A DNA stretch of 64,000 nt. Source: Corallium rubrum (lineage: Eukaryota; Cnidaria; Anthozoa; Scleralcyonacea; Coralliidae). Position numbers and translations under genes: made by a program. The stretch covers positions 20,328,227 through 20,392,226 of the forward strand of contig OZ035998.1 in the NCBI GenBank assembly GCA_964035015.1. Direction: 5' to 3'. The notes beneath the pieces are model-generated. The model did no database searches, was not told the origin of the DNA, and worked only from the letters and a program-made list of their open reading frames with translations. Numbering within the stretch: the first letter of the stretch is position 1; every line of letters begins with the position of its first letter. Shown here one piece after another: positions 44,810 through 55,469 of this stretch.

Positions 44810-44816
44810 GTAACTC

Positions 44817-44939
44817 TTCTGTCTGGTCCAAGTAAAATGTCAGTTTTGAAATCTCCTCTTTAATGTCGTTTTCCAATCGTTGAACGCCTTCATTTCTCGG
44901 CCCTTCGTCTGCTATTTGTCTCGACTCGTTTTCATCCAT
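44817..44939 (-). CDS. BEL gag N-terminal segment cut off by the DNA element
   Basis: The minus-strand frame starts MDENESRQIADEGPRNEG at 44939 and reaches DQTEE, where the inserted element begins. The same frame resumes beyond the element as [11 protein letters not shown] inside the large ORF. It is a short acidic gag leader with a coiled-coil-prone segment. In its present state the frame runs into the insert and stops there. Confidence 0.7.
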
Positions 44940-44986
44940 GGTTTTAAATCTCTGACTCGGTTATAATCCTGGTCACGGCACCACTA

Positions 44987-45201
44987 TATACCAAATTCGT
45001 CCTCGGTATACACTCACGCACAAACTTGAAACATTGCGTTGTGATTTATAAAGTATTTAATAAAGAAAATAAACAAAAAAAGGTCTCACAACATCACTGA
45101 GAATCACAAGTCTCTCTCGAAGTGAAATTGACAAGTTTTTTATGGCCTCGTGATTGTACACGTGACCCCGACCCGTGTCCGGGGGGGTGCTAATCAGGAC
45201 A
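44987..45201 (-). repeat. BEL 5' LTR
   Basis: 215 bp; partner of 39492-39706 with one visible difference. Immediately followed (toward lower coordinates) by the primer-site-like TGG motif and preceded by the CTGGG target copy. Confidence 0.9.
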
Positions 45202-45867
45202 CTGGGTACAGAGAAATGGGAAAGTATCTCCCAACTGGATGACCATCCCAGATGCTTCCAAGGCTTGTCAGGAACTAATCAAGTGTGGTTGCAAAATACA
45301 GAAATGTTCCACAAGATGCAGGTACAAATCATTCAGATTAGAATGTACAGAGCTCTGTAATTGTAATTGCAATGGTCAATGATAATTCAAGAAAAATAAT
45401 TTTTGTTTTATTGGATATTTAGATCAAGAAAAATGGGAGCTAGCACCTACTAAAATGGATTGGGTGCACGTTTTCATTTTCTGATCTATCTTTTTGGTTA
45501 TAAAGTGTTGAACATTTAATGTTAAGCTTAAGCTGAGGTGCGTTTTCGAGTAAGAGTGTGTATTGGAAGACTGGGGCCAAGTATCGCCCTTAAATCATTG
45601 TAAATTTGGTTATGTATAGTATAGCAAGTAAATGTATCGTTCTTAAGATCGAAGTGTTTAGTTGTGTCCATTTTCAACAGAATATGACTTAATTTAATCT
45701 CGTTATAAGGTTAAATTGCACAAAACTCTCTGGGGAGTCTGGCATCTAGTTGGGATTTCTAAAAATAGAAAATTTCTATCTTTTTAAGCACGTCAAACTC
45801 TATAAGACTGCCAAGTTTCGTGTTGGTATCATAAAACGCACAATTTTTTCCTATACCAACCCCACTA

Positions 45868-46011
45868 ATAAGATCATCATACTACTTGCTTAGGAATTCA
45901 ATCGATTCTTCAATCTTTTGCACCGTTGTATAGGCCGGAATTGAAAGTAGTTGGATTAAGCTTTTTGTCTAATAGTTTTTCAAATACCAATTCCAGCGAC
46001 TTCTCATCCAT
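45868..46011 (-). pseudogene. LINE ORF1 start, separated from the rest by 12.6 kb
   Basis: The minus-strand frame from ATG 46011 reads MDEKSLELVFEKLLDKKL; a shifted frame then reads VQKIEESIEFLSK, a stop, and YDDL. It joins MARIDVLETEN at 33222 when the Academ element and one ATA are removed. It is typical of the N-terminal coiled-coil region of LINE ORF1. Confidence 0.65.
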
Positions 46012-46275
46012 TGTAGTATAGGCGATTGAAAATAAACGTATAAGGATTACTGAAGTCTCACACTCAATGAAAATACTACAAAAATAGTTAAATTCTTAGC
46101 GAGATAAGAAATCGAAATCGCGTCTAGCAAGTGATTTGAATGTAAATACATAAATCAGCTCTCGATCATCCTGTGCGAGAGTGGCCGCAGGTATTTGCTT
46201 GAATCAAATATTAATAACATAGCAGTTATTTGCTTAAATCAAATAACACAATTATTGACGCCTATACATCATTCA

Positions 46276-46314
46276 TTCTCTGGTGATGTTGCGTGAAGCA
46301 ACGAAACGTTAGAA
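46276..46314 (+). ncRNA. orphan hammerhead ribozyme-like motif
   Basis: Stem I TTCT (46276-46279) pairs with AGAA (46311-46314). The core CTGGTGA (46280-46286) is one base from the canonical CTGATGA. Stem II is GTTGC/GCAAC with loop GTGAA. Then comes GAAA (46303-46306) and a self-complementary ACGT stem III before the cleavage-site T. The layout is the minimal type I hammerhead known from Penelope-like terminal repeats. The core A-to-G change should weaken or abolish cleavage. No Penelope coding sequence was found next to it. Confidence 0.55.
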
Positions 46315-47795
46315 CCTTAACAAATTTTATTATACTTTTACAATACCTTACATTCGTGTTTTATGCTGGGCTTTAATTTTTATCACTCGTCTACGATTCC
46401 CGACTGAATAAAAGATCTCATCAATTATAGCTGGCATAGTAAGGTTTTCATATTTCTAGTTACTCTTGTATTCCATTTATTCCCCGTTTGGCAACTAGCC
46501 TGCTTAGAAAGCGTTATTTTGTTTTTTCGTTTGAAATCTACATTATTTAATTTATATTAGTTTTACCGATAAACCGTTAGACCGACTTTATTTTGTTCAA
46601 CGGAAGTAAAATTCGCTTTTGTTTATTTAACGCTTTATTTTCATTGGTCGGCATTTGACAAATATGAAACGTTCAAGTGTGGACGGTTTTTAAAATCTCG
46701 GTGTCTGTCTGCAAGCGTTTCCTCGCCCAGGCTACTAAGAAACACTTGCCAGCAGGCTTAAACGAAGCACTGGTGACTGGAACCTCTCCTCCACAAAGGC
46801 TCGGAGGCGAAGGCATGCGGGCAATGGAGAAGGCGCGCGGGGAATGAAGGGAAGAGGGGAAGAAAATGAGCCAGATATTGATGTCAGTGTGGACAAAAAA
46901 ATATGGCACCCAAACTCCGTGATGGACTAGGCGCCAGACTCAGGATTTCAATATATAATCAAATCTACTACGGAAAAGTTGGAAATCAATAAATTGTGAA
47001 CAAAAGACACACTTAAATCGCTGCCAGACAATTCTCAACTCGAGAACTGTTATTGTAGCACAAGGACAGGGTTTTCCGGCTTTGAATTATGCAAATAAAT
47101 ACTGACGCTATACCCGACAAGAAAGTTTATCATTGATCTCTAAGGACAAAGTGACTTGTAAATATAGATCTTACCATTTTGTCGTAGAAAGTCAGCGCTG
47201 AGAATATTTCCAGCGCTGTAAGTCGGCTTTGTTGATGAACGTTCGATAAACATTTGTCAGTCGATCTGGCAACGTTTTGAATCAGTTTTTCATATTTCCA
47301 TAGAAAAATTCAAAATAACATCCAGAACATCTAGCATTCTGTAGACTTAGATCTTGAAGAAAACGTTGTACTTCGTGCAAACTATCGTCATTATCTCCCA
47401 TGGCCAGAAAACTGCAGTCCACAGATCTATTAAAATTTGATTTTGACTAGAGAACCGCACATTACAACACGCTCGTTTTCAATTCCGTCTTCCGATCCTC
47501 CACCGCACGCCTCTGATCTTCCTCGGCCCACTACGCCTGCCTTTGCTCGCGCGCTTTCCCAAGGCCCTAGCTATTACTGAGCCCTTGCGGAGGAGAGAGC
47601 GAGTGGAAATAACTCAGATTAGTATCAGATAAAGAATGAATCTTTCAAGGAGACTCTCATCAGTACTTCTTTTGCTGGCTCTAATTCCACTCTCAATTAT
47701 CTTCAATAAAACGAAAGTCAGTATTACGTATACTAGGCAAGAATAGAAGCGTCAGGCGGAAAATTAATTATATATAAATGAGTATGCGTGCATTA
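46315..47795. other. no recognisable gene
   Basis: I see no coding family here. The stretch 46680-46760 shares short words with 22560-22640, suggesting remnants of a dispersed repeat. Confidence 0.4.
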
Positions 47796-47884
47796 TATAA
47801 TATATAATATATAATATATAATATATAATATATAATATATAATATATAATATATAATATATAATATATAATATATAATATATAA
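47796..47884. repeat. ATATAATAT microsatellite
   Basis: A nine-base ATATAATAT-type unit repeated about ten times, between the spacer and the NACHT exon. Confidence 0.9.
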
Positions 47885-48000
47885 AAGAACATGATTCACC
47901 AGTACGTCTCAATAAAATCACCAGGTTAAATACATATATATATTGGAAGTGAAGCAAAAATAACCAAACCAAACTAAATATCAATTCAAAGATTTTTTAC

Positions 48001-49334
48001 CTCCTGTGTCATGGGTCACTTTTTTGAGATGGCCAATACCATGTTTTGTCGCATACTTTTGTTCTGCAGTCTTAGTTACGCCATCTGTTCCCTTTCGTTC
48101 TAATTCCACGAATCTCTCTCGACATGCTTGCCATAAGTGTTTGTGCCCAACTAAAACTCGCTTCACAACAAATCGATGCTGATTATATCCACTGGATAAA
48201 AGAAGCCAGTCCACTACTGTTTTGTGAAAAACAGTTAAGCAGTTGTCATAAACAAGCAGCAATGCTGAAAGGCTATCGTTGACTTTGCATATTACTTCAT
48301 TCATGTCACAGGTACCGCTTGGTAAGTTCAGAATTTCAGCGACAAAATTCAATGGAAGGGGACCTTTCATTGCAACCAGGACTTCTAAAATTCGTGAAAA
48401 GTCAATTTCGGGTGACAACTTCTTTAGTTCCTTTTCCAGGCGCTCGAAGTACTTCTCATAGCAAACACCTATGCTTTGAGGCATAATATCTACAGATATA
48501 TCATCGGCACGTAATCGTTCATCTCCTTTCAATCGACAAAGTTCCAACTGGCAATGATAAGCATAAAGAAAGGAACCTTCGCATTTGTCAACCCATATTT
48601 TAAGAAAACTGGTTTGAATTGCAACATCAAGATCTTTCAAACAGCATTGAAGATAGGATTTCAGATCTTTTTTGTTGTCTGCATTATCGGGTCGGATCTC
48701 AATGGGATTGAAGTGAGTTAATTTCTTCAGCACAGGCAACTCAGGTCTGCTGGTAATAAAGATCTTAATCCAGGTCGGAAGCTTTGGAAATTCTTCTGCT
48801 ATTAGGTCTAACAGTTCGCTCTTGCCACCAGTCTCGCTCTCATCCAATGCATCAATTACAATCAACATGGGTTCTTGATTTTCTAGCGAGATCAAGGGAT
48901 CTTTTAAGAGTACACGGAAAGCATCTGTAACGCTATCTCTTGTATTATTTCTTAGTAGCTCTCCAACCAGCGTCTCTTGAAATTTATTCACGTTCGTACA
49001 CATGTGGACTGCTAGAGATTGTAGCATTTTATGTGGATCTTTGTAATCTGCGAAGTTGAACTTACAGAAATGACACGCAGCCAATTTTCCTTTATCTTTA
49101 TACACTTGGCACACTTTGGCAGCAAATACACTTTTTCCAACTCCAGGACCAGCAGTCAAGATCATTACTCGTGAATCTTTATCTGTAAACCAGCCATCAA
49201 CTTTCTCTAAAAGCCAATTCCTGGTTCCTTGATGAAATGATGTGTTCAGTCTCCTAATGTCACCTGCAAAATCGCACTTTGTCAGCTGACGAAAAGGATC
49301 ATCTTTTACCGGATACAAGACACTTCCCAAGATC
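48001..49334 (-). CDS. NACHT-type STAND ATPase exon
   Basis: A long exon bounded by a clear acceptor (pyrimidine-rich tract then TTTAACAG just above 49334) and a donor (GTAAAAAA at 47993-48000). It encodes a NACHT/STAND NTPase: TRNWLLEKVDGWF, P-loop AGPGVGKS, Walker B LIVIDALDES and sensor ITSRPE, followed by a helical/winged-helix region and ATKHGIGHLKKV at the end. In animal proteins of this kind the next exons encode WD40, TPR or ankyrin repeats; none is visible downstream within the window. The open frame extends upstream to 49513 with a hydrophobic stretch, but the acceptor indicates that part is intron. These proteins act as cytosolic sensors or scaffolds. The frame is intact, so this may be a real host gene. 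Confidence 0.8.
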
Positions 49335-49490
49335 CTGTTAAAGTCAATAAAAATATATTTGTGAGTGCATGTGACAAATGTTTCGCAAAAAAGTGTCAAA
49401 ATATACAACACTTTCATAATGGCGACTAATTTGAATATTCTTTTATTGCATCTTGATAAGCCTTTTACAGAATCATCCTCAGAGACATGA

Positions 49491-49580
49491 GAAAATTTTC
49501 CATGATGTCTCACACTGCTAAAGTCAACCGAAAAAGTTTCGGTTGACTTTGGCAGTGTAAGACATCATGAAAAGAAAATT
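49491..49580. repeat. near-perfect hairpin upstream of the NACHT exon
   Basis: CATGATGTCTCACACTGC (49501) and AAAGTCAACCGAAA pair with TTTCGGTTGACTTT and GCAGTGTAAGACATCATG. The loop is about 3 bases, centred near 49534, with two mismatches that I see. It could be a tiny foldback element or a regulatory hairpin. Confidence 0.7.
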
Positions 49581-49803
49581 CTTAATAAGCCTTTCTAGCC
49601 TAGTTTGTGTGTCTGCTTCAGAACGAAGCCAGAAAGGCTCATTGAGATGCACATAAAAGAATATTTAAAGTGAATTAAATTTCCTTAATCTTTAATCTTC
49701 AATCTTTAAACTTATTTTCACACAGTGACCTTTCAGTTTCCTGATTTTCAAAGGGCCGTGTTTATAAAATACAATAATAAATACAAATGAATTCTAATAA
49801 CAA

Positions 49804-49936
<133 letters not shown>

Positions 49937-52135
49937 TATACTAAATCTGCTAATATAATAATATACAATAAAAATAAAATACGTCTTGTGGATGTGTATG
50001 AGGTAATTACATCATTAAAATTATCGAGGTTCTTCTCTTGTTTATTATAGTTAGTATTTGTTAATTAATGTTTTGAATGATTGAATTGATAAATCAGAGC
50101 TCTCGATGATTTCAAGCGGTACTTTATTCCACGACGTAGCTCCGCGATAGGAGAAGCTGGTTTTAAGAGTTTGTTTTTGGTTTTTCTAAATAGAGTTTTC
50201 GATCATTGCTTCTTAAAATGCATGTATTATTATGACTAGTAACGAACAAGTTTGATAAATAATTTGGTGTCATATATTTTGTAACGCCTTGAATGTCATT
50301 AAATCTTCTCGTTTCTGAAGAATAGTTTTAATTGGTTCCCATTTTAGTTTTTGGTAAATATCGTTTGATCTGACTTCATAAGTCGAGCCCGTTATCACTC
50401 GAGCAGCTCGTTTTTGCAATTTATATAATTTGTCAATATTTGTACAGTTGCCATCATTCCATACGGTCGAGCAATATGTAAAGTGGGGTAGAACAAGTGA
50501 TTTATATATTTTTAGTAGTGTATCTTCAGCTACAAAATTTTTTGCTCTTCTTAAAAGAACGATAGCTTTAGAATTTTTTTTGCATTGAATATCACTATGT
50601 TCTCTCCACTTTAACTGTTCGTCAATAGTTACTCTTCCTATGATTTGGTCACCAATAACTATTTTTAGGTTATGTGAGGTTTGATTCAATCGTTGCCTAG
50701 ATCCAATCAGCATGTATTCAGTTTTTCCTTTGTTAATTTAGGGTTAATTTGTTAGCAGTTAGCCATTTGTGTACGTTTTCCAAACCTATATTAATCTTAT
50801 TTTCAATATATGAGAATGACGATCCCTGGCAAGTTAAATTGGTGTCATCCGCAAACATTGAAGCAGTTTGGAAGATCGTTTATGTACAAGAGAAAGAGCA
50901 ATGGAACTCCACGTGACTTCTGTGACTTCTTCTCGTCAATGTGACTTCTGCTTGTTTTGATACTGCTTGTTGTAGCTTAAATGTTTGCTTTCTTTGTTGG
51001 AGATAAGACTGTAGTAACTGTAGAGCAGTCCCCCTTATTCCGTAGCGTTCTAATTTAGATAAAAGTATTGTGTGGTCAACAGTGTCAAACGCTTTTTTGA
51101 GATCTAAAAACAAAAGGCCGTTGATTGGACCTTTGTCCATATTAATAAGACATTGATTCATAGAATGAAGTAGTGTAGTGTAGTTTCCGTTGAATGTTTA
51201 GGACGAAAACCTGATTGTTGATTTGAAATTATTGCATTGTCCATTACATAACCAAATAGTTGTCCATAAATAATTTTCTCGAAAATTTTAGCAACAGCTG
51301 ATATTACTGAAACAGGTCTATAGTTTCCACAGTCTGTTTTATCTCCTGATTTGAAAATAGGTGTAATTTTTGCAATATTCATATCATCAGGAAATGTCCC
51401 GGTGTTTAGGGCTAGGTTAAAAATATACACAAGGGAACTAACAATTGAGGTTCCTGCGGCCTTTAGTAACTTATTTGAAATCTTATCCAGACCCGACCCT
51501 TTGTTGACTTTCAAGCCGTACACAACATTCTCCACTTCTGAACGCGTAATCGTCTTAAATTCAAAAACACTGTCTCCATGGATCACATAGCAAATAGGAT
51601 TGAGATCACTCGGGGATAAGTTTTCCGCTAGTGGAGATTCTAAGTTTGAGAAATAATTATTAAATTCATTTTCTAAATTTTTATTTCCAATTATTTTATT
51701 GTCATTGACAATTAGTTCATTTATCACAGTGGATTTTGTTTTTTTATTAAGCAACTCATTAATAATTTTCCAGGTTTCCTTACTGTTCTTACAATTTTCT
51801 CAATTTGTTTTACAGTATTTCTCTTTAGCATCTTTAATAATACGGCTGACTTCATTTCGACATTGTTTATTTATATGCCTTGTGATGTACTGAAGAATTG
51901 AGACTGCTTTTTTCTTTAAATAATCTCTGTGATAACTCATTTTCTTAATTTCATTAGTTTAGCCATGGTCTGTACTTATTCTTCACTTTTCTTTGCCGTA
52001 ATGGCGCATGTTGGTCAGCGATCGCAAAAATATTTCTTTCCAATTATACCATGCTACATTCACATCTGTGTACTCGCCAAAATCACTAAATGGGTCACTT
52101 AGATTGTTTTGAAATTCGGTACTATTAAAGTTCTT
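49937..52135 (-). mobile_element. LINE, 5'-truncated, RT broken
   Basis: The minus-strand RT is in pieces: a linker (51754 and above, KETWKIINELLNKK in a shifted frame), GLKVNKGSGLDKISNKLLKA, ITPIFKSGDKTDCGNYRPVS and SGFRPKHSTE (51158-51754), FLDLKKAFDTVDHTILL (50880-51161), FADDTNLTC (shifted, about 50840), and a C-terminal thumb with YKSLVLPHFTYCSTVWND (50270-50713). The QGSILGP part of the GVPQG motif is missing, which looks like a small in-frame deletion. The ORF1 and endonuclease are absent. Confidence 0.75.
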
Positions 52136-53435
52136 AAGGGGGTCCTATACCAAAAAGTACGAAATTCATCAATTTTTTATTTTTGAATAATTTCAATCTT
52201 TGAAGCCTACTTAATCATCTCTATTGCGTTTTATTGCTGAAGCGGGAACAAAAAAGCTAATTTCTCTATTATTTCGTGAGTGTTTACCTCAACCGCGTGG
52301 GAAAAGTAATGGGAACGAGTTTGTTTTTCGTTACTAGAGCGTAATGGCTTCTCATAGCAAGACGTATTTTGTACGTTCCTGTTGTGTTAAAATCTGAAGA
52401 GGACTTAACTATGTAACCAGTTGGGTAAAGACATCATAAAGTTTCGTGATCCCGATCCCTGTCATGCGAAGAACTGTGTGATAGAAGTACTGTGCGAATC
52501 GTGGCAGTATGGGAGGCTGGTTTTAAGTCCGTCTCGTAGCAAGTAAAAATGTTTAAATTTTACTTCATATATGTGAATTAGATTTATTGAAGTATTGCTC
52601 TAGTATTTCGAAATGTTTGAATTGTGAATATAAATGTTTATTTATGGTTGGGGGCCGTAGGGTGCTGTCCGAATTTCAATTTGTATCCCATAATGCAACA
52701 GGGTCGTAGTGTTCTTAGCGCCAATTTTACCCCTGGCATACCACATATGAGGGAGGAGCTTTTTAAAGTGATATCTATCGTTATGTTACTATATATTGCT
52801 ACTTTAAGCTGATTATCTTGTTAATAATCAAAATATTTAGCTTTAAAGCCATTTTTTTCAATTTGACAAAAAAGCCCGATTCCTGATATTGCGCGCAGGA
52901 TATCTCAAAAAGTATTTAAGCAATCTTGATCAAATTTGCAGGGCTAACAGTATATACATTTCTCTTGGGAATTAACTAAAAGCATTGAATTATGTTTAAT
53001 TGTTATGAAATAATAACAGTTTTAGTGAGACTAAGTGTATACATTTCTAGTATTCAGGCTGTAAAATCTTTATTATGGCTTCTATGTCCATAGTTCTAGT
53101 TCACTCCCTTCTCAATTTTAGAACTTACCCTCTAAAGACTATTTACAATTACAGTATCAGCCACACTACATTACTTCATTAATATATATCGCTGTTACTT
53201 CTTTTTAAATAGACGAAGCTTTCAAGCATAGCTAAGCGGAATACGAAAGTCTCTCAGTTGCAGATACAATCAAGTGTTGTCGAGTTTTTCATTACAATGA
53301 ATGTTAGTTTTGTGTCTGTAGGTTTTGTTACTAATAAAATCAGTTTCAAATCTAGTGTTTCTTATTTATGATTGCCCAAGTCGTTCGTTATTTTTAGGCC
53401 GATTTTTGTGTTCTATGTTTGGCCCCGTAGCCGTA
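52136..53435. other. no recognisable gene
   Basis: AT-rich stretch; no coding family, RNA or clear inverted ends were recognised. Confidence 0.4.
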
Positions 53436-53439
53436 TATA

Positions 53440-53640
53440 GCGTAATGCGTTTATAATAACACATTTTAATATGTATAAAAAAACACATCTAGGCGTGTAA
53501 AAAAACACCTTTTCAAAAACACGGCAAAAGGTGTGTTATTTTGGCGACAAGCACATTACACATCTTTCCGTGTGTAAATTTACACACCTTTTCAAATTAC
53601 ACACCTTAATATGTGTAAAAGAGTGTACTGATCGGCTGTG
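53440..53640. repeat. imperfect repeats of ACACCTTTT and AATATGTGTAAA words
   Basis: Words such as ACACACCTTTTCAAA, AAAAGGTGTGTTA and AATATGTGTAAA recur in both orientations over about 200 bp. It could be a degenerate satellite or the end of a small element next to the Gypsy remains. Confidence 0.5.
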
Positions 53641-55463
53641 CATCTGTTTGGATCCTAGTGATGTAAATAAATCCATAATAAGGGAACACTACCCACTGTT
53701 AACTTTAGAAGATATCACGTGCAAGATCAGTAGTGCAAGATATTTCAGAAAATTGGATGCAGCTTCGGGCTACTGGCAGGTGAAATTAGATGACCAAAAG
53801 CAGCAAGCTAACAACATTTAGTACACCTTTTGGAATATGGTACTTCGCCAGGATGGCATTTGGAAGTGTGTCTGCCAGGCGATATTTGAGAAGAAAGCAG
53901 ATGAGGCTCTGGGAAATGTGGACGGAGTAAACGTCATAATTGATGACATCTTAATGACCGGTAAAACTCGTGAAGAGCATGATAACAATTCAAGAGCCAC
54001 ACTGCAACGTTGTCAAGAAAAAAAGCCGACGCTAAATCCTGCTAAGATGGAGATTGGAGTGGAAGAGGTGGTATATCTTGGCCACAAATTTACCGCCAAA
54101 GGGTTGGAAACAGAAATCGACAAAATCGAGGCCATACAGGTAAGACAACTAGAGGAGACCACCTACATCAAAGAAGAAACTGGAGACGGTGATGCCGTGA
54201 TGGGGATGATAAACGGCTTAGCCAAGTTTTCCCTATAAGCTTTCTGATACAGCACATCTACGTCAGCTTCTGAAGAAAGACAATATCTTCATCAAAGTCA
54301 AGGAATTACTAACACAAACACCCCGGTGTTGCAGTACTTTGATCCAAAGAAAGAGATTACCTTGCAAGTGGATGCTTCTCAATATGGAATGGGAGCTGTA
54401 TTGATGCAAGAAGGAAGACCTATTGCCTATTCCTCAAGAGATACAGCACATCTACGTCAGCTTCTGAAGAAAGACAATATCTTCATCAAAGTCAAGGAAT
54501 TACTAACACAAACACCCCGGTGTTGCAGTACTTTGATCCAAAGAAAGAGATTACCTTGCAAGTGGATGCTTCTCAATATGGAATGGGAGCTGTATTGATG
54601 CAAGAAGGAAGACCTATTGCCTATTCCTCAAGAGCAATGACATCTGCACAAAGTAATTATTCCCAAATTGAGAGAAGGAGTTGCTTTCAAATGTCACTGG
54701 GTGTGAGAAGTTCCAACAATATATTTTTGGTCGTCGAATCACCATTGAAGCCGATCATAAACCTCTTGACCACGAATGCAAAGAATGCAACTTCACTTAC
54801 AGAAATACGATCTGTATTTGTATATGTGTGTAGAGAAATAAATTCCAGTCGCAGACAACCTCTCTAGGTGACAAAGACCAAATGAGTTTAGAAGAAATGG
54901 TGCACACTGTGTGGAACAATATTTCAGTCACAGATGACAAGCTGCAAGAAATCACGAACGAGACAGACTGACTCGAGCGGGATTTGAAGGAGCCAATGAT
55001 TAACTCAGAAGTACAGGAACGTCCATGACAGCGTTTAGCGGTCTAATTTATTCACACTGGACAACAGGTCAGGAACTATGGTTTGGTAGTCGACTATTAG
55101 AGCCGATAGTTTGAAATCATAACAGCTACTCAATACTTTGGCCAGCACGGTTATAGAAGTCATCCAGTCTCTGTTAGCCCGGCATGGAATATGTGACAAA
55201 ATGGTAACGGATAATGGACCTCAATATACATCAACCGAGTTTGAGAAATTTGCCTCACCATGGGGATTCAAGCATACTTTGACCAGTCCATATTATCCAA
55301 AAGCCAATGGTCTTGCAGAGAAATATGTTCATATCGTAAAGAACTGAAAACCGAACTGCAAGCAATTGCAAAAAATGGCGATGATGATACTAGCACGCCA
55401 GACGAAATCCTTCGTGACCGCCTTGTGTTGGGTAGCATGATCATGTACGAGAACGTTTATTGA
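53600..55463 (+). pseudogene. Ty3/Gypsy pol remnant A
   Basis: Broken plus-strand pol. RT reads ICLDPSDVNKSIIREHYPLL and LDAASGYWQVKLDD (53630-53810), then GVNVIIDDILMTGKTREEHD with the catalytic IDD motif (53920-53985) and VVYLGHKFTAKGLE. RNase H reads ITLQVDASQYGMGAVLMQEG, present twice (54350-54420 and 54545-54610) because of a tandem duplication. The integrase fragment reads VTDNGPQYTSTEFEKFA and YPKANGLAEKY (55205-55325), with the second Asp and the Glu of the catalytic triad. The stretch between 54867 and 55138 lacks the integrase N-terminus. Many stops and frameshifts; no LTRs found. Confidence 0.75.
54246..54633 (+). repeat. 194-bp tandem duplication inside Gypsy RNase H
   Basis: The segment beginning GATACAGCACATCTACGTCA repeats with period 194 (54246 and 54440) and looks identical apart from the outer edges, so the duplication is younger than the element's decay. 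Confidence 0.9.
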
Positions 55464-55469
55464 GGTCAA

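Larger units (their letters stand above)
39492..45201 (-). mobile_element. BEL/Pao LTR retrotransposon
   Basis: The LTRs at 39492-39706 and 44987-45201 are 215 bp each and differ at one base that I can see (CCCCAACCC versus CCCCGACCC), so the insertion is recent. A 5-bp target duplication CTGGG is at 39487-39491 and 45202-45206. On the minus strand a TGGTGCCGTGACC primer-site-like motif follows the 5' LTR (about 44971-44983) and a GGGGAGTG polypurine tract precedes the 3' LTR (39707-39714). The coding region is a gag-pol ORF. It interrupts the broken Academ gene. Confidence 0.9.
37388..45380 (+). pseudogene. Academ-type FEN/XPG-like gene, degenerate and split by BEL
   Basis: A broken homologue of the 632-codon gene at 14208. 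It reads TDGGAVGILDNESSLTKWMI (about 37500-37560), GNPF-type sequence near 37717, KNSLPLFRKKNTVS (about 37890-37935), SRSGDFFAHESHSYPPSISK (about 38013-38073), NHEEADTRI-type sequence in a shifted frame (about 38585-38620), FWIAFTGCDTVSAFCGKGKK (about 38820-38880), and VLLYDKTS-type sequence near 39165. After the BEL insertion the cysteine-rich tail continues at 45207-45380 (ECTELCNCNC and CGCK in shifted frames). Stops, frameshifts and small deletions are frequent. Intron-like gaps occur near 38940-39100 and 39318-39425. Confidence 0.7.
33223..45867. mobile_element. Academ-type DNA transposon, copy 2 (12.6 kb with nested inserts)
   Basis: The ends TAGTGAGG (33223) and CCCCACTA (45867) are imperfect TIR starts followed by long TIRs (to about 34675 on the left and from about 45520 on the right). 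A 3-bp duplication ATA flanks it (33220-33222 and 45868-45870). Removing it and one ATA rejoins the LINE ORF1 frame exactly. It shares the TAGT-type end and 3-bp duplication with copy 1 at 12977-16652, and it contains a broken copy of the same gene family. Nested inside are a satellite, a LINE and a BEL element. Confidence 0.75.
24728..46011 (-). mobile_element. CR1/L2-like LINE split into three pieces by later insertions
   Basis: Pieces on the minus strand, 5' to 3': 46011-45868 (ORF1 start), 33222-32039 (ORF1 end, endonuclease start) and 27263-24728 (endonuclease end, reverse transcriptase, 3' UTR). The Academ element 33223-45867 separates the first two and the DIRS element 27264-32038 the last two. 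Both junctions restore a continuous reading frame when the insert and one target copy are removed. The RT portion also has an internal inversion (26095-26318). The element is inactive. The clade is assigned from RT and endonuclease motifs and is approximate. Confidence 0.75.

Noticed and set aside
48001-49513. Hydrophobic N-terminus of the NACHT ORF as a signal peptide
   Set aside because: A pyrimidine tract with AG just above 49334 marks a splice acceptor, and the family resemblance starts after it; the upstream part is probably intron.
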